64,000 nucleotides of DNA from Saururus chinensis (lineage: Eukaryota > Streptophyta > Magnoliopsida > Piperales > Saururaceae), in contig CP141147.1 in assembly GCA_035235625.1 (NCBI GenBank), positions 30,424,756 to 30,488,755 on the forward strand. Reading direction: 5' to 3'. The notes beneath the pieces were generated by a model, which saw only the letters and a program-made list of their open reading frames with translations, did no database searches and was not told the origin of the DNA. The translations under genes and the position numbers were made by a program. This document shows positions 10,984-22,870 of this stretch, piece by piece; within the stretch, counting starts at the first letter, position 1; every line of letters begins with the position of its first letter.

Positions 10984-13920
10984 GTCAATGTGTTAAACAA
11001 CCATCCTAAGTCTTGGGAGGCTATGACTAACAAGCTTACAATTGAGCAGGAAAAGATAAATCATATAAATGCTACTAGGTCTACCACTGGCAACATGACA
11101 CATAATTATGGAGGAAAGAAGGGTGAACCTAGTCCTTTTAAAAAGAAAAGTTTCAAGAAGAGGGAAAAAAGTCTAAAAAAAGGGAAATGATAAGGGGAAT
11201 ACCAAACCCCAAGGTACCTGTTTTAAATGTAGCTAGGTGAGCCACTTTAAGGCTAAAAGTCCCGAAAAAGATAACCAAACCAACAACAACAAAAACAAAG
11301 GAAAAAACAAGGAAATCATTTGTGTTGTCTATGAGGTAATGATGGCTGATGATAAGGAGATTACCTGGTGGCTGGTTTATGCTGCCACAGTCCATGTGTC
11401 ACACTCCATAGGGTCCAGGGTGAGATGATCAATTTCCTCCATGGTCAAAATAAAATCTATATTGGGAACAACACCTATTGCGAGGTGGACGCCATGAGGA
11501 TATATCAGACTTCCCTTAAAGAGGGGTCCACTTTAGCCCTTACTAATACGCTCTTTGCTCCGTTCATCAGTAGGAATTAATCTGATTTCATCCTTTGTCC
11601 TTACCAAAAAGGGATTTGAGATAAGATTTAAAAGGAGCAAAACAATTGTGGGGAAGTGTGGACCAATTTTATTTACTGCTACTTTAGTTGATTGATTATT
11701 GTACATAGATGTTTTAGACTCATTTGCTTCTAATGAATTAATGTCTTCTAATTATATTGTTTATTTGTCAAAGGATAATGCATTGCTTTAGTACATGCAC
11801 TTGTGCCATAAGAATGTAAATAAATTAAATAGATTGTCAAATGTGGGGTTATTACCCAAAATGTCCAAAGATCTATGTGTATGTGAGCATTATATATCAA
11901 GAAAGATGAGTAGGCAATCCCTTCCAAAGGGACAAAGGGCAAATAAACTTTTAAGGGTAGTACACTCAGACATCTCTGGGCCCCTGAATGTCTAGACCTA
12001 TAAATGCATGACCTATTTTATTACTTTTATTGATGACTATTTAAAATATAAGTACATGTATCTTATAACTAGATAATTCAATGCCCTATATAAATTTAAA
12101 GAATTTAAAATTGAGATTGAAAACCAGTTAGAGAGGAAGGTCAAAGTTTTAAAGACTGATAGGGGCGACAAGTTCACCTTTGACCTATTTAAAGATTATT
12201 GTATGAATCATAGAATAGTGCACCAATACACTCTCCCCTACACTCCACAGTAAAATGGAGTGACAATAAAAGTGTACTAGGATGTTTATGGACATAGTTA
12301 GGTCTATGTTAAATCATTATGATTTAGGAACCAATTTTTGGGGTGAGGCTCTAGACACTGATATATACATCATCGTACACCCACTAAGCTATGGACGAGT
12401 CAATGTCCAAGCTTGAGAAATCTAAGAGTGTGCGAGTCTATGACACATAAAAGTGCCTGAATAGCATAGGTCTAAGCTTGACCCGAAGACTATAAAGTAC
12501 AACTTTATTGGTTATTATGATCACACTAAGGAGTACAAATTTGTGTTTTACCACATGGATGGGACAGTGAAGTTATAAAGTCTAGAGTCACTTATTTCTT
12601 AAAAGAATAATTATATTCCAAAATACCTAACAAAAGAGTTGATTTATTCAAAATTATAAAAGAGACTGGTCTTAATACTACCTCTAAGGAAGTAATTGGA
12701 TTAGGACAAAATAAAAGTAACCCAAAACCCATAACATTGAGGGAAAGAAGACTTTTAACCTTAATTGAGTTCGTCCCATTAGATGAGCACATTCTAGATG
12801 ACCTTAGTACCATTGGGCAAATTTTAAGTCATCCAGATGCTTAAGAATGACAAAATGTTATTCAAGAATAAATGAATTTAATCGTAAACAACAAAGTGTA
12901 GGAGATAATGGATCCACTTTAAGAGCAAAAGCCCTTAGAAATAAATGGATCAACAAAAAAAACTTAAGGTAGATGGGTCAATAGATAAGTACAAAGCGAG
13001 ATTAGTGACCAAAGGCTTCACCCAAGTATATGGGATGAACTTCAAAGAGACATATTCACTTGTGTCAAGATTTGACTCAATTAGATGTCTTTTAACAATT
13101 GTTTCTTACTTTGATTTATAACTTCACCAAATGGATACAAAAACTATTTTCCTAAATGGAGATTTAGAGGAGGATATTTACAATAGAAACCTGAGGGTTT
13201 TATTGTTCTTGGAGAGGAACAAAAGGTGTACAAATATGTAAAATTATTGTATGACCTCAAACAATCTCTAAGGCAATGATATTTAACTTTTCACAAGGTA
13301 ATTAATGAATATGAGTTCATAGTTCATGAACATGATCATAGCATGTATACCTTTTGGGATAAGAAAAGTTATATGATGTTGTCACTTTATCTAGATAACA
13401 TACTCTTAATAGGACATGACTTAAGTATGCTTGTTTATTTAAATGAATGACTCAAAATCCAATTTTAGATGAAAGACATGGGTGAGACTTCCTACATCCT
13501 TAGGATGAAAATTGATAAGGATATATCATAAATCATATATAGAAAGTGTTCTAAAATGTTTAAAAATCATTGGTTGGAAAACTATGGAATTCCCTTTGTA
13601 CAAGGGTACAATACTAGATAGTAGCTTCACATGCAGTTTGAAAAAAAACGAATTTATACCTAAGTTGGGACTAGAAAACTAGACAGATATTCTTATCTAG
13701 ATTATTGCCATAATCTACCTATGGTGTTGACACTTAAAAATGGGGAGATCAGTGCTAGAGGTAAGTACAATGAAGTGCATTACTATTAAATCATTAATAT
13801 GATACAAAGAGGGAAATTGAAAGTGAGTCATATTCTTACTACTGAGATGTTGGCGGATCCGTTCATTAAGGCCTTAATAACGTTCTATTTATACGACACA
13901 CTCATAGGGGGCGGAGCACT
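10984..13920 (+). pseudogene. Copia gag-pol pseudogene (rest of element 1)
   Basis: After the LTR insertion the Gag tail resumes (VNVLNNHPKSWEAMTNKL, then a Lys-rich stretch and a degenerate CCHC knuckle near 11221-11260). Protease follows (TWWLVYAATVHVSHS near 11367, with the catalytic D-S/T-G lost), then the GAG-pre-integrase region (HKNVNKLNRLSNVGLLPK), integrase (MTYFITFIDDY), reverse transcriptase (KYKARLVTKGFTQVYGMNF near 12990; SLYLDNILLIGHDL near 13385, where the catalytic YVDD-type motif reads YLDN) and the RNase H end (TTEMLADPFIKAL near 13840). Many stops and frameshifts make it non-functional. Confidence 0.75.
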
Positions 13921-13961
13921 TTGGTTGGCTTTCTCTTAAAAAGTCTATTTTCTTTGACTTG

Positions 13962-13997
<36 letters not shown>

Positions 13998-14083
13998 TTG
14001 CTTTCTATCTTCGATTGTATTAGAGCAAGCCATTGTTAGACCATATGAGCCCTTCACCTATATTGGGGGATGTTGGACCATGG

Positions 14084-14962
14084 TGTCACACCCCGCCCCA
14101 TCCCCTTAAGGAGATGCGAGAAGCCGTGACAATTCGGAAAAGATAACCCAAAAGGGCTAGATCGAAGTACACAACGCTACCCTTTGTGTAAAAGCAATTA
14201 ATGGAAGATAAAGAAATTAATTAAAATCTACTAGTTCAACACATTACTCACATAATTTATAAACATAATAATCACAAGCCTTAAAAGGCAACATGTCTAA
14301 GCCATTAAAAGGCTATCCATAAAACATGTAAACGAGCAAAGTGCTAATATAAGTCATAACATAAGTCTATATCATCACAAAATAACTAGCCCACGTTTCA
14401 TGCTTGAATCAACTTGCCTTCATGTTTGTAAAATAACTCATTTGAGCACCTACATGGCACAAACATATAACCCCAAAGTAAAAATAACATGACAAGGGGT
14501 GAGCTCAACTAAGTAAGGGTTTTGAATAAAACATAAAACTCACATTATCACCACAACATAATCATGAAGAATCATGACATAAATCTCATGAAAACTAGTG
14601 TTAATAATATAAGAGCACATCGACCCAAAAAATATTTAACTTGTGAGAATTATCTCATTCATGAATTACACATCCTTAAACAACACTTGTGCACTATGGT
14701 TTCAATATGTTTCATAATCATGTACGCAAAACCTGTGCATTCATTCAAATCTCATAATCCATTTACATCCTACATGAATAAGTTTTATCATTTCATTCAC
14801 ATCCTGCATGATCAAATATAACAATCCACATTCATCTTATATGTTCAAGTATAACAATCCACCTTCATCCTGCATGTTCAAGTATCACTATTTCATACAC
14901 AACCTGTATAAACATGAGCATCATTGTTTCTGCACAACCAATGTTAATGAGCATTATAATCC
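14084..14962 (-). repeat. Truncated gypsy-type LTR of the TGTCAC family
   Basis: Begins TGTCACACCCCGCCCC directly after the first 13 bases of the copia 3' LTR. It shares layout with the elements at 17399 and 49931: the 'gggctagatcgaag' leader, 'ggctaa'-type repeats, degenerate CATGCAC/CCTGCAT repeats, and the 'gagcatcattgtttctgcacaacc' block that matches 'taagcatcattattcctacg' near 50940. Its remainder is missing because an inverted copia LTR begins near 14963. The sense strand is inferred from its better-preserved relatives. Confidence 0.5.
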
Positions 14963-15782
14963 ACGACCTGACTTTTGGGGCTGATCAGCCCCCAAACGTG
15001 TTCTTCCTTCACTCCAATGCCTGAACACAATTAAATGTCAATTCAATTAAACAAGAGAGGAGATTACCTTGTATTCTCGTGTAGATGCCTCAAAGCTCCT
15101 TTCTTGGATGGTGAAATCAGCAAGGAGCGCCCAACCTTTGTCTTGAAGCCACATTCTCGCGAGGAAGAAGATCTATCTTCTTGCACCACGCACAAGGGAG
15201 AGGGAGAGGGAGAGGGAGAGGAAGAGGAGGGGGCGGCCAGCCCCTTCCTCTTCTTTGGAATAGGGCGCCACACACCAAAGAGAGGGAGAGGGGGTAGAAT
15301 TGGGTGAGAGAGGAAAGTGGATGTTGCTTAAATGACTTAGGGCTTCTTCCTCTTTCTTATGTCTATTTATAGTCTTCTCTCATTAACCCTAAGTAGGCTT
15401 TACTTAAGTGGGCCTCCTTCTTGATTTCACTAGGCTTTCTTAGAAAATCTAACACAACAGGAGTGGGTTCTACTTCTTAGAGCCCATGGGGGCTTGGACC
15501 CCTTGTACATGGCCAAACCCTCGACACCTCTCGCTAACCATGGGTCCGACCAATGACAGTAATTTATGAATCGGGCTCCACAATGTGAAAATGCACACCC
15601 TAGTCGCATGCCTAGTGTGTGTGCGTGACAAATTTGGGTCCTAATTGAATTTGTGTCATGATGGTTCATGCGGGGTCGGTGCGACTGCCCCTACTATCTT
15701 TGGACCCTATGGCCCGCACTGGCTCACCCAAACCGCAAACAAAGTGGACCGAAATGGGCCCGAGCCTATACCATGGTCCAAC
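14963..15782 (-). repeat. Copia-family LTR in reverse orientation
   Basis: Read on the minus strand from 15782 it begins TGTTGGACCATGGTATAGG and continues through all the LTR landmarks: GGGCCCATTTCGGTCCAC, CCCCGCATGAACCATCATGAC, a TATA box (complement of 15364-15372), a leader with GGGAGA repeats, and GGGGGCTGATCAGCCCC ending near 14963. It is the same family as the LTRs at 3415, 45877 and 54091 but opposite to the copia element on its left. Its far end is truncated. Confidence 0.7.
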
Positions 15783-16114
15783 ACTTCCAAGCCATAGTGT
15801 TGACATAGGAGTTTAGGAGGCCATGCCGGAAGAGACAACTGGTCCTATTTTTCTAGAAGCCCTTGGCATAGTAGAGACACGACTTCCACCCAAAGCTACA
15901 TCATCATTCTTGGCAGCCACCACTAGTTCTCCTACAAGTTCTTTCCCTCTGCTTCTTATGTCAACATCTCCCTTGCCTTCTTGCAAGAAATAGATGATGA
16001 TGCATAGAACAAGCCTTACACCTTCTCGCACCTCATGTTGGACGACCACTTTGCCGTATTTTACAAGCACCTGGGTCATCTTCCTCGACTACGACCTCAA
16101 CTGGGTAGTCTAGG
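15783..16114. other. Unassigned sequence between LTRs
   Basis: About 330 bases with no recognised domain. It resumes after the LTR at 21615 and may be older host or transposon sequence into which the 16115 LTR inserted. Confidence 0.4.
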
Positions 16115-18034
16115 TGTAACGCCCCGAAATTTCTATGTTTTGAAATTCGGGCATTTGGGCCCATTAACGGGTTTTAAGGCCCATTAATGGTTTTTTTTTA
16201 AATTAGACTATCTTGAGCTTGATTCATTCAGAGAAGCCTTAATACATTTGATATGGCTCAGAGAGACGAACATATCAAGCCCAAGAACGTATAAAACGGA
16301 CACTGGGATAGTAGGCTATGGCATTAAGAAGTGTGCCATAGGCGGGACCTACCTTAAGTTTGCAAGGAAACATGCCCTTGTGTGGTCTTGTTTTGAAGAG
16401 CTCGTCGATATGAGTCCAATGGTACCAAGAATGCGTGATTCCATGTTCGGGGTAGGGAGTTAGGCTCATTTAAAGTTTAAATTTTTGTTTAAAATTTTAA
16501 AACGAAAATTTAAAAAATAATAAAATAAAATATGACGTTAGCAAGCTGACACACTGGCATTAGTTGGTGTTGATGCTCGACCGTTAGTTGGGAGCAGAAG
16601 GAGTCAGCTCACTTGCCGTAGCAGGGCCAGGCTAGCCTACTGCAGGCTAGCCCGGTGGTTAGCCATAGGCTAGCTGCAGGGCTAGCTTATTTTCTCCCTC
16701 GTTTGATGCACGATGCGCATCCAATGGGTGACTTTGGCTATTTAAAAGGGAGGGGGAGGGGGTTCCCAACTCGCCCCTACCCCATTTCTCTTCTCTTTTG
16801 CTTTGCTCCACGACATTTTTATACTTCAAACGTACGTTCTTTCACCATTTCTCACCCGTTTTTACCCGTTCAAAAACCAAACTTACCTAATTCGAGGGTG
16901 CCCGATGTCGTGAGAGGGTCCATTTTTCGAGATAACCCCTCTAAAAGGTTGAAATGACCCGAGTCAAGAGGAGGCCCTGTCTGCCACACCCAAGCCGGAC
17001 TAGGAGACTATCCCGACTTCAGGGGAGGTTTTTCCCGCCTCACCCGAGCCAAACAAGGAAACTATCTCTGTGCAAGGGGAGGTGCCGCCCACCACTTTTA
17101 AGGGGACTGCAAACGTAGGCTTAACGATTGTAGGTGGTTTTAAGCTCTAATTTCGTGCTATGACTAGGCGTTATATTTTATATTGTATTTGTCACTTAAA
17201 TAAATTATTATTTTGAAATGGATATGATTAAGGGTATATATACGCTAAAATAATAGCATCTTGTACGCCTCTTAGTGAGATTTTGTTGTAATACGTCCAT
17301 TAAAATATTATTATTATTTGGAATATGTTTATGAATGATTTGATCGGTTTTGATGGGCAGCTATTTTGGTATAAAGCCCCAAAGCTTTCGGAGTTATGTG
17401 TCATGCCCCGGTGATGCCCGACCCGAGCCGAACCCGATCCAGGGGCCGGTCAAGCGCGCGGGGGCGACGAAGTGAAGATTGAGAAACGATTCTAGCGGAA
17501 GACTTAACCCTAACCACGGGCGATTAACAGCAACATGGAGTGCGCACAATCCTTTGAGCAAGAGTAAATAAAAGGGGAGGAAAAGGTGTTGTTTATCACA
17601 AAGTAAACAACAATCTCAAACCCACAAACTTAGTTAAGTAAGCCCACACTGGCTCAAAATAAGTCATAAGCATCACAACTGCAAAATATGACATAAATCC
17701 AAACAAGAACCCTACACAAAGGTTCGAACATAAAGCATGAAACAAACGCAGGTAAGTCACGCAACGATCTCCATCATCACACCCAAGCTACCTCTGACCT
17801 TTCCTCAAAGAGGCAATCATGTCCATCTGCGTGTCGCACCACGCAGCCCCAAATCAAAACACCAAAAGAGGGGTGAGTTTAACAAACTCAGCAATGGTTT
17901 TAATATCACTAACAACATCGAAAATACGACAGCATGGCGACATAATCTTTCAAATCAACGATGTACAAGGTGTATCATTTTTTGATCACATATTCACATC
18001 ACTTAAAAACTGCATCATAATGCATAATTCAACC

Positions 18035-18425
18035 TGCATGGATGTATCTCTAACATACATATTCCCACATGCATAGTATCAAATCAAACTGCATGGATGT
18101 ATCTCAAATATACATATTCCCACATGCATTATTTCACAATTCAACCTGCATGGATGTATCTCTAACATACATATTCCCACATGCATAATATCATCACAAT
18201 CTGTATGGATGTATCTCTAACATACATATTCCCACATGCATTCACATCATAACCAATCCTGCATGGATGTATCTCTAACATACATATTCCACATGCATAA
18301 TATCAAAATCAACATGCATGGATGTATCTCTAACATACATATTTTCACATGCATTACATCAAAATCAACATGCATTGATGTATCTCTAACATACATATTC
18401 CCACATGCATAATGTCATCACAATC
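18035..18425. repeat. Tandem repeat, about 56-bp unit, 7 copies
   Basis: Units begin near 18035, 18090, 18147, 18202, 18260, 18315 and 18371 (spacing 55-58). The core is TGCATGGATGTATCTCTAA followed by CATACATATTCCCACATGCA. It lies inside the LTR at 17399. The family copies at 14084 and 49931 show only degenerate traces of such units. Confidence 0.85.
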
Positions 18426-18831
18426 GACCTCCATCAAGGAGTAATCACACATTAATGTCACACAGACGGGAACATAGACAAGGCCACGAAGGCGTGTCAT
18501 GGTCCAAAATTTAACACAAGAATTCAAGAAATATCGGGGTTGTCAATCCCTAATACTGCTCGCCCTGGACGATCCTGACCAAGGATGTCTCATTCTCACA
18601 CAGAGAATCTAGAGCAGGGGTGTTCGCCCAGGGACATCTCCTGCGGAGGGAAGAGCCCGAGTTCTCACACAGAGAACCCTAGAACACGTGGTAGCGGGGT
18701 GCACACGGCATACCACACTAGATTCTCAGGGTCCAGATGACACTCATAATAACATTCTCACAATCTACAAAACAAGTACACAACTCATCCCCACATCATT
18801 CCATTTAACAAGACTCAACCCAGGGAGTGCA

Positions 18832-18925
18832 CTCGTTCCACACAGGAACTTCAAACCGTTCCACACAGGAACTTCAAACCGTTCCACACAGGAACTTCAA
18901 ATCGTTCCACACAGGAACTTCAAAT
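18832..18925. repeat. Short tandem repeat, 24-bp unit, 4 copies
   Basis: GTTCCACACAGGAACTTCAA with four more bases per unit, repeated four times. Each unit contains the inverted pair GTTCC...GGAAC. It lies within the LTR at 17399. Confidence 0.85.
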
Positions 18926-21614
18926 CAAAATATGTCCTTTCGGACCAATCAACTTGCGATTAATCCACGACCGATCAATCCGGCACACAATTCCATCACA
19001 TTGCATCCAATCGGTCAAATTCGATTAATCACGATGAAGCCTCATTTGGAAATCCATTTTTATGATGCGTGCAACATGGTACATGCGTGGGCAAAGCATA
19101 CATGAATCCTAATCCATGATAAGTGCTCTCATCAGCCCCTAATACATCATTCATAATCACAATATTAAGCTTCAACATCATCATTTATCCCCCACATGTG
19201 TGTGTGTAACTAGTAGAAGCATTTCACATAATGCATATCAACATGCTTGAAAATCAACTTACTACCACACTACACATGTGAATTTCTATCCAAACATGAA
19301 TTCCAGCGGAAACCATAGAAGAAGAATCGTTGAAATCATAGCTAAATTCAAAACTCAACCACAAAGGCTAAACACATATAACATCACTCATTTCATCATT
19401 GAGTCATGGCATGCACCAACATTCACACACCACTAACCAAAAACTATCATGACAAATCAGTCCAACAATGATTGTAGTCCTACTGAAAATATATGCTTAA
19501 CCAAAGAGAAACAACCATTCATAATTTCAAGATAACGATTCCAACATCATGCCACAAAGCATAAGCCATTCCACCATCCCTAAGCATATATCTCAACTCC
19601 ATAAACTTAATAGCATGCATTTCTAGTAGCCTAACATAACTTAAAACGCTCCACATTCATATAAAATTGGCAAGCTAAAGTGGAATCATCAAAATAGACA
19701 TCATATGCACAACATGCAATTTCCTGTGTAGCCGATCGATCGCCCTTCAGGCCGTTTGATCGGTTACACGCAAAATTTAAAATTTACAGTTTAGCCGATC
19801 GATCACCCTGCAGGGCCGATCGATCGCCAACACGGCAGAACAATCATCTTCTTCCTTTCGCAAATCCAAACCGAAACACCATAGATAACACTTCAAATCC
19901 ACATCTAACACCCTAATCATCATCAAAAGTCCTCCTTGACTTCCAGAATATCAAACCAAATCATAATAATGCAAAACCCTAAAAAATTGGGATTAAATAA
20001 TTCCATTTTCTAATCTTACCATTAACACACTAAATCAAGCAAACCATTTCGAAATAAGCCAAAAATGGAGAGTTTTACCATGGACAAACAGAGATTTTGA
20101 AGACCCATTACCTCAGCACTTGATTAAGCTCGGATTGAAAAGTCACCCTTCTTGAAATCCTTGAAAACACAATGAGTTTGAATTAAACTCTAATAGAAAT
20201 CGATTTACCCAAGAAATCCCTAATTAAACCTTAGATCTAGGGCTTGGTGGTAGTAAAAATCGAATTTTGAATGTTAGGGTTTGTAGTAAAACACAAATCA
20301 GTAGCTTTTGATGGTCAAAAATGAATTGAATCCATGGGAAAATGGTAGATTTGGAAGAAATAAAGAGAAAAGCTAAGGATTAGTGCTTAATTAGAGTAAG
20401 CTTACCTTAATCGGCTTCTAATTCGGGCCTAAGTGGGGATTAGGCCAGCCCTCCTTCCTTAGCCTATTCCCAAAAATAGAAATGGCTCAGGTCTGCCCTT
20501 TTATAGTAAGGGTTGAGGTATGTATAGGTAAGTTTTGGGGTGTAAATATGAAAAGTAGGCTAAAAGTGGGTATTTTGCAAATTTAAACACTAATTAAGCC
20601 TAATAAAATTCTGAAAATTTTTGTATGACCTTAAGTATATGTCTATGTTCATTTGACACAAAAATAAAATTTTCGACGGTGGGGCCCACAGGGGTCCCGC
20701 CAAAACCCTAATTTTGGGAAAATAGTGAAAATTCTGAAAAATCTCAAAAATTCACATTTGGTTTAAAATCACTTAAAACCACTAATGTTGAAGTTGATTT
20801 TGGTTAAAACCATCACAAATTCTATTTATTTACGAAATCACCGAATAAGATCAAAAAACGTGTAAATCTCACGATAACCCATAATTAAAGAAAATCAAAA
20901 CCCGGTTTAAAGATGAGGGTCCTTACATTATGACTCATAGGTACCACCTATTATGGCATATGGCGCACCCACGAAGTTGGATATCGTGGGAAAATCCTCT
21001 TCATTCTGATCCCATTGCCCCACGAGCACAGGTGTATATCGCTCGGGTATTGGCAACATTATGTGAACAACGATTTATCTGATTTTGATTTAATTATCAG
21101 AATCTGGCTACGAACGAATTATTCAAATTTACCAGATTCTGTGAAGATCTATTTTGTCTGACTTTTCGTATAAGAAGTGTGTTGGATTCACTTGTCGATA
21201 ATATTATTTGAAAGTCAACTTTTGATTTTGAATTATTATAAGAATATTTTATAGATAATTAATTATGCTTTATGTTTTAATAAGCTAATAGAATTTAACT
21301 ATATCTACTGAGTATAATTATACTCACCCACCCTTAGACACCGCATGTTTGGACAACGAAGATAACATTCTTGAGGATTGCTTGTAGACTTCAAAGGATC
21401 TATGCTTTATCACGTTCTTTTGTTGTGTATCAATTTTGTATGTGTGTGACTTTGATTTTGTTAAGGCATGATAAGCCTTATTTTGTAAAGTTTTTGTAAT
21501 TACCTAAATAAATGAAAAGTTACTCTTCAGTGCACAGTTGATCTTGGCCCGTTTATTATTACGAATTGTCGGCACTCTGACCTTTAAGGTAATTTAAAAA
21601 GTTGGGGCATAACA

Positions 21615-22709
21615 CTGGGAGTATCTGCCCATCCCCAACAATGACCCCCGAACTACCCTAAACATGGCTCATCCGTCCACCTCGATCTTGCCAGCCCAAA
21701 CTTCAATGGCCTCAGGGCGGAAGTGGTGGTTTGCGGAGGAGCTCCTCTCGGCTTCGTCGAGCGGGCAAACAAGGGGGAGTTTGTGTACTGCACTGATCAC
21801 CTGAGGAGGGCTGGCGGATTCCAAATGGGAAAGGGAGGGGGGAAGGAGAGAAGGGCGGGTGGCTGGGGTGGTTTCTACTACAACATGCGGAGGGCTTTCA
21901 AAGCAAGAGCAGGAGCATTCAAAGGGCCTTCAGCCCCAAAGCAGGAGTCATGCTTGACACATGGAGGACATTCAGGCCTCCAAAGCAAGAGGGAGTAGGA
22001 GCAGTGAGTGGGTGAATTCCACAACATGAGGCATGCTTTTTCTTCCTTTTTCATCACATGCCAAACTTAAGGGGGTTGCCCCATAAGTGGTGTAGAAATT
22101 TGGGAGTGGAAATATTATTTTCTATTTTTAAAATAAATAGTTAAATTCAGACACCGAGTTTTTTCCTGTGTCCCCCCAATAATGAAATAATACTTTTTTT
22201 TAACTTTATTCATCATGTTTCCCCAACTACTTTGCTCCTACTTCCCCACTTCCTCCAATACATGAACCCCACACCTTCTCCTCTTGCAGCTGCTCTAACC
22301 ATGACGACTTCCTCTCCCATCCTCTTCTTCAATTTTTTTTATACCCAACTAGGCTTTTCTAGCCACGGTCGTGCACAGAGGCCAATTGCAGCCAAATCTG
22401 GCCCAACCACATGCACAGGCCCACTGCGGCAGTAATAGTTGTGGTTGCGTGCACAAACTCACTGCTACTAGATTTGGCAGTACCGGTGCTACGGTGTGTT
22501 GGCTACATGCACAGGCCCGCCATGGCTAGATCTAGTTGTGGCCGATCAAGCTCTGGCCACGCTAGTTGACTAGGCTTTGGCTATGTAGTTGGCTGGGCTT
22601 TGGTTGCCGGTGGCTATAGCGGTGGCCAATTGGAGAAGAAAGGGAGGGGGAAGATATAAAAACAAATGGGAAAATAGAGATAAGTAAGATATTTTAATAT
22701 AAAGTAGAG
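21615..22709. other. Unassigned region left of the Mutator-like element
   Basis: About 1.1 kb without a recognised gene or repeat. The stretch at 22380-22630 repeats the words 'gccaattg', 'caggccc' and 'ggctttgg' loosely. Open frames here are short and show no family motif. Confidence 0.4.
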
Positions 22710-22870
22710 AAAATTCTCGCCAGAACCCCAAAATACTTATAATTTCCCATTACGTCCTCTTTAAAAATTAAATTCTTTATTTTAACTTTTAGTTTTCACT
22801 TATTCTTAAAAAGTCTTCGCCCCACTAATTGACCTTTATTATACCTAAATTACCCTTCTTCTCGTCATCT
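22710..22870 (+). repeat. Left terminal inverted repeat of the Mutator-like element
   Basis: Runs from about GAGAAAATTCTCGCCAGAAC through CCCATTACGTCC to CCTAAATTACCCTTCTT. The complement of 28260-28405 carries the same landmarks in the same order but has diverged between them. Confidence 0.5.

Larger units (their letters stand above)
3415..14083 (+). mobile_element. Copia retrotransposon 1, decayed and heavily nested
   Basis: The 5' LTR starts at 3415 (TGTTGGACCATG) and the 3' LTR start TGTTGGACCATGG is at 14071-14083, right after a purine tract ending in GGGGGA. Gag, protease, integrase, reverse transcriptase and RNase H traces follow in copia order (PR-INT-RT-RH), all with stops and frameshifts. 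The body is expanded by an insertion in the 5' LTR (about 4070-5565) and a gypsy-type LTR in gag (7201-10975). The 3' LTR is cut off after 13 bases by another LTR. It is a relative of the element at 45877-55071. Confidence 0.75.
17399..20927 (-). mobile_element. Gypsy-type solo LTR (TGTCAC family) with exact 5-bp duplication
   Basis: Bounded by TGTCATGCCCCGG and GGGTCCTTACA and flanked by exact TTATG copies (17394-17398, 20928-20932), 3529 bp. On the minus strand it reads TGTAAGGACCC and has a CTATAAAAGGG TATA-like motif near 20500, so sense is probably minus. It carries two tandem arrays (18035 and 18832) and the paired palindromes at 19731-19838. No coding sequence. It is a relative of 49931-53092 and of the fragment at 14084. 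Confidence 0.75.
16115..21614 (+). mobile_element. Gypsy-type solo LTR, split by a second LTR
   Basis: Starts TGTAACGCCCCGAAATTTC and ends GGGGCATAACA, the inverted terminal pattern of Del/Tekay-like gypsy LTRs. Flanks are CTAGG (16110-16114) and CTGGG (21615-21619), a 5-bp duplication with one mismatch. A TATTTAAAAG promoter-like motif near 16739 is followed by a C/T-rich leader on the plus strand. Without the nested element at 17399 its length is about 1.97 kb. No gag or pol was found. Confidence 0.65.
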
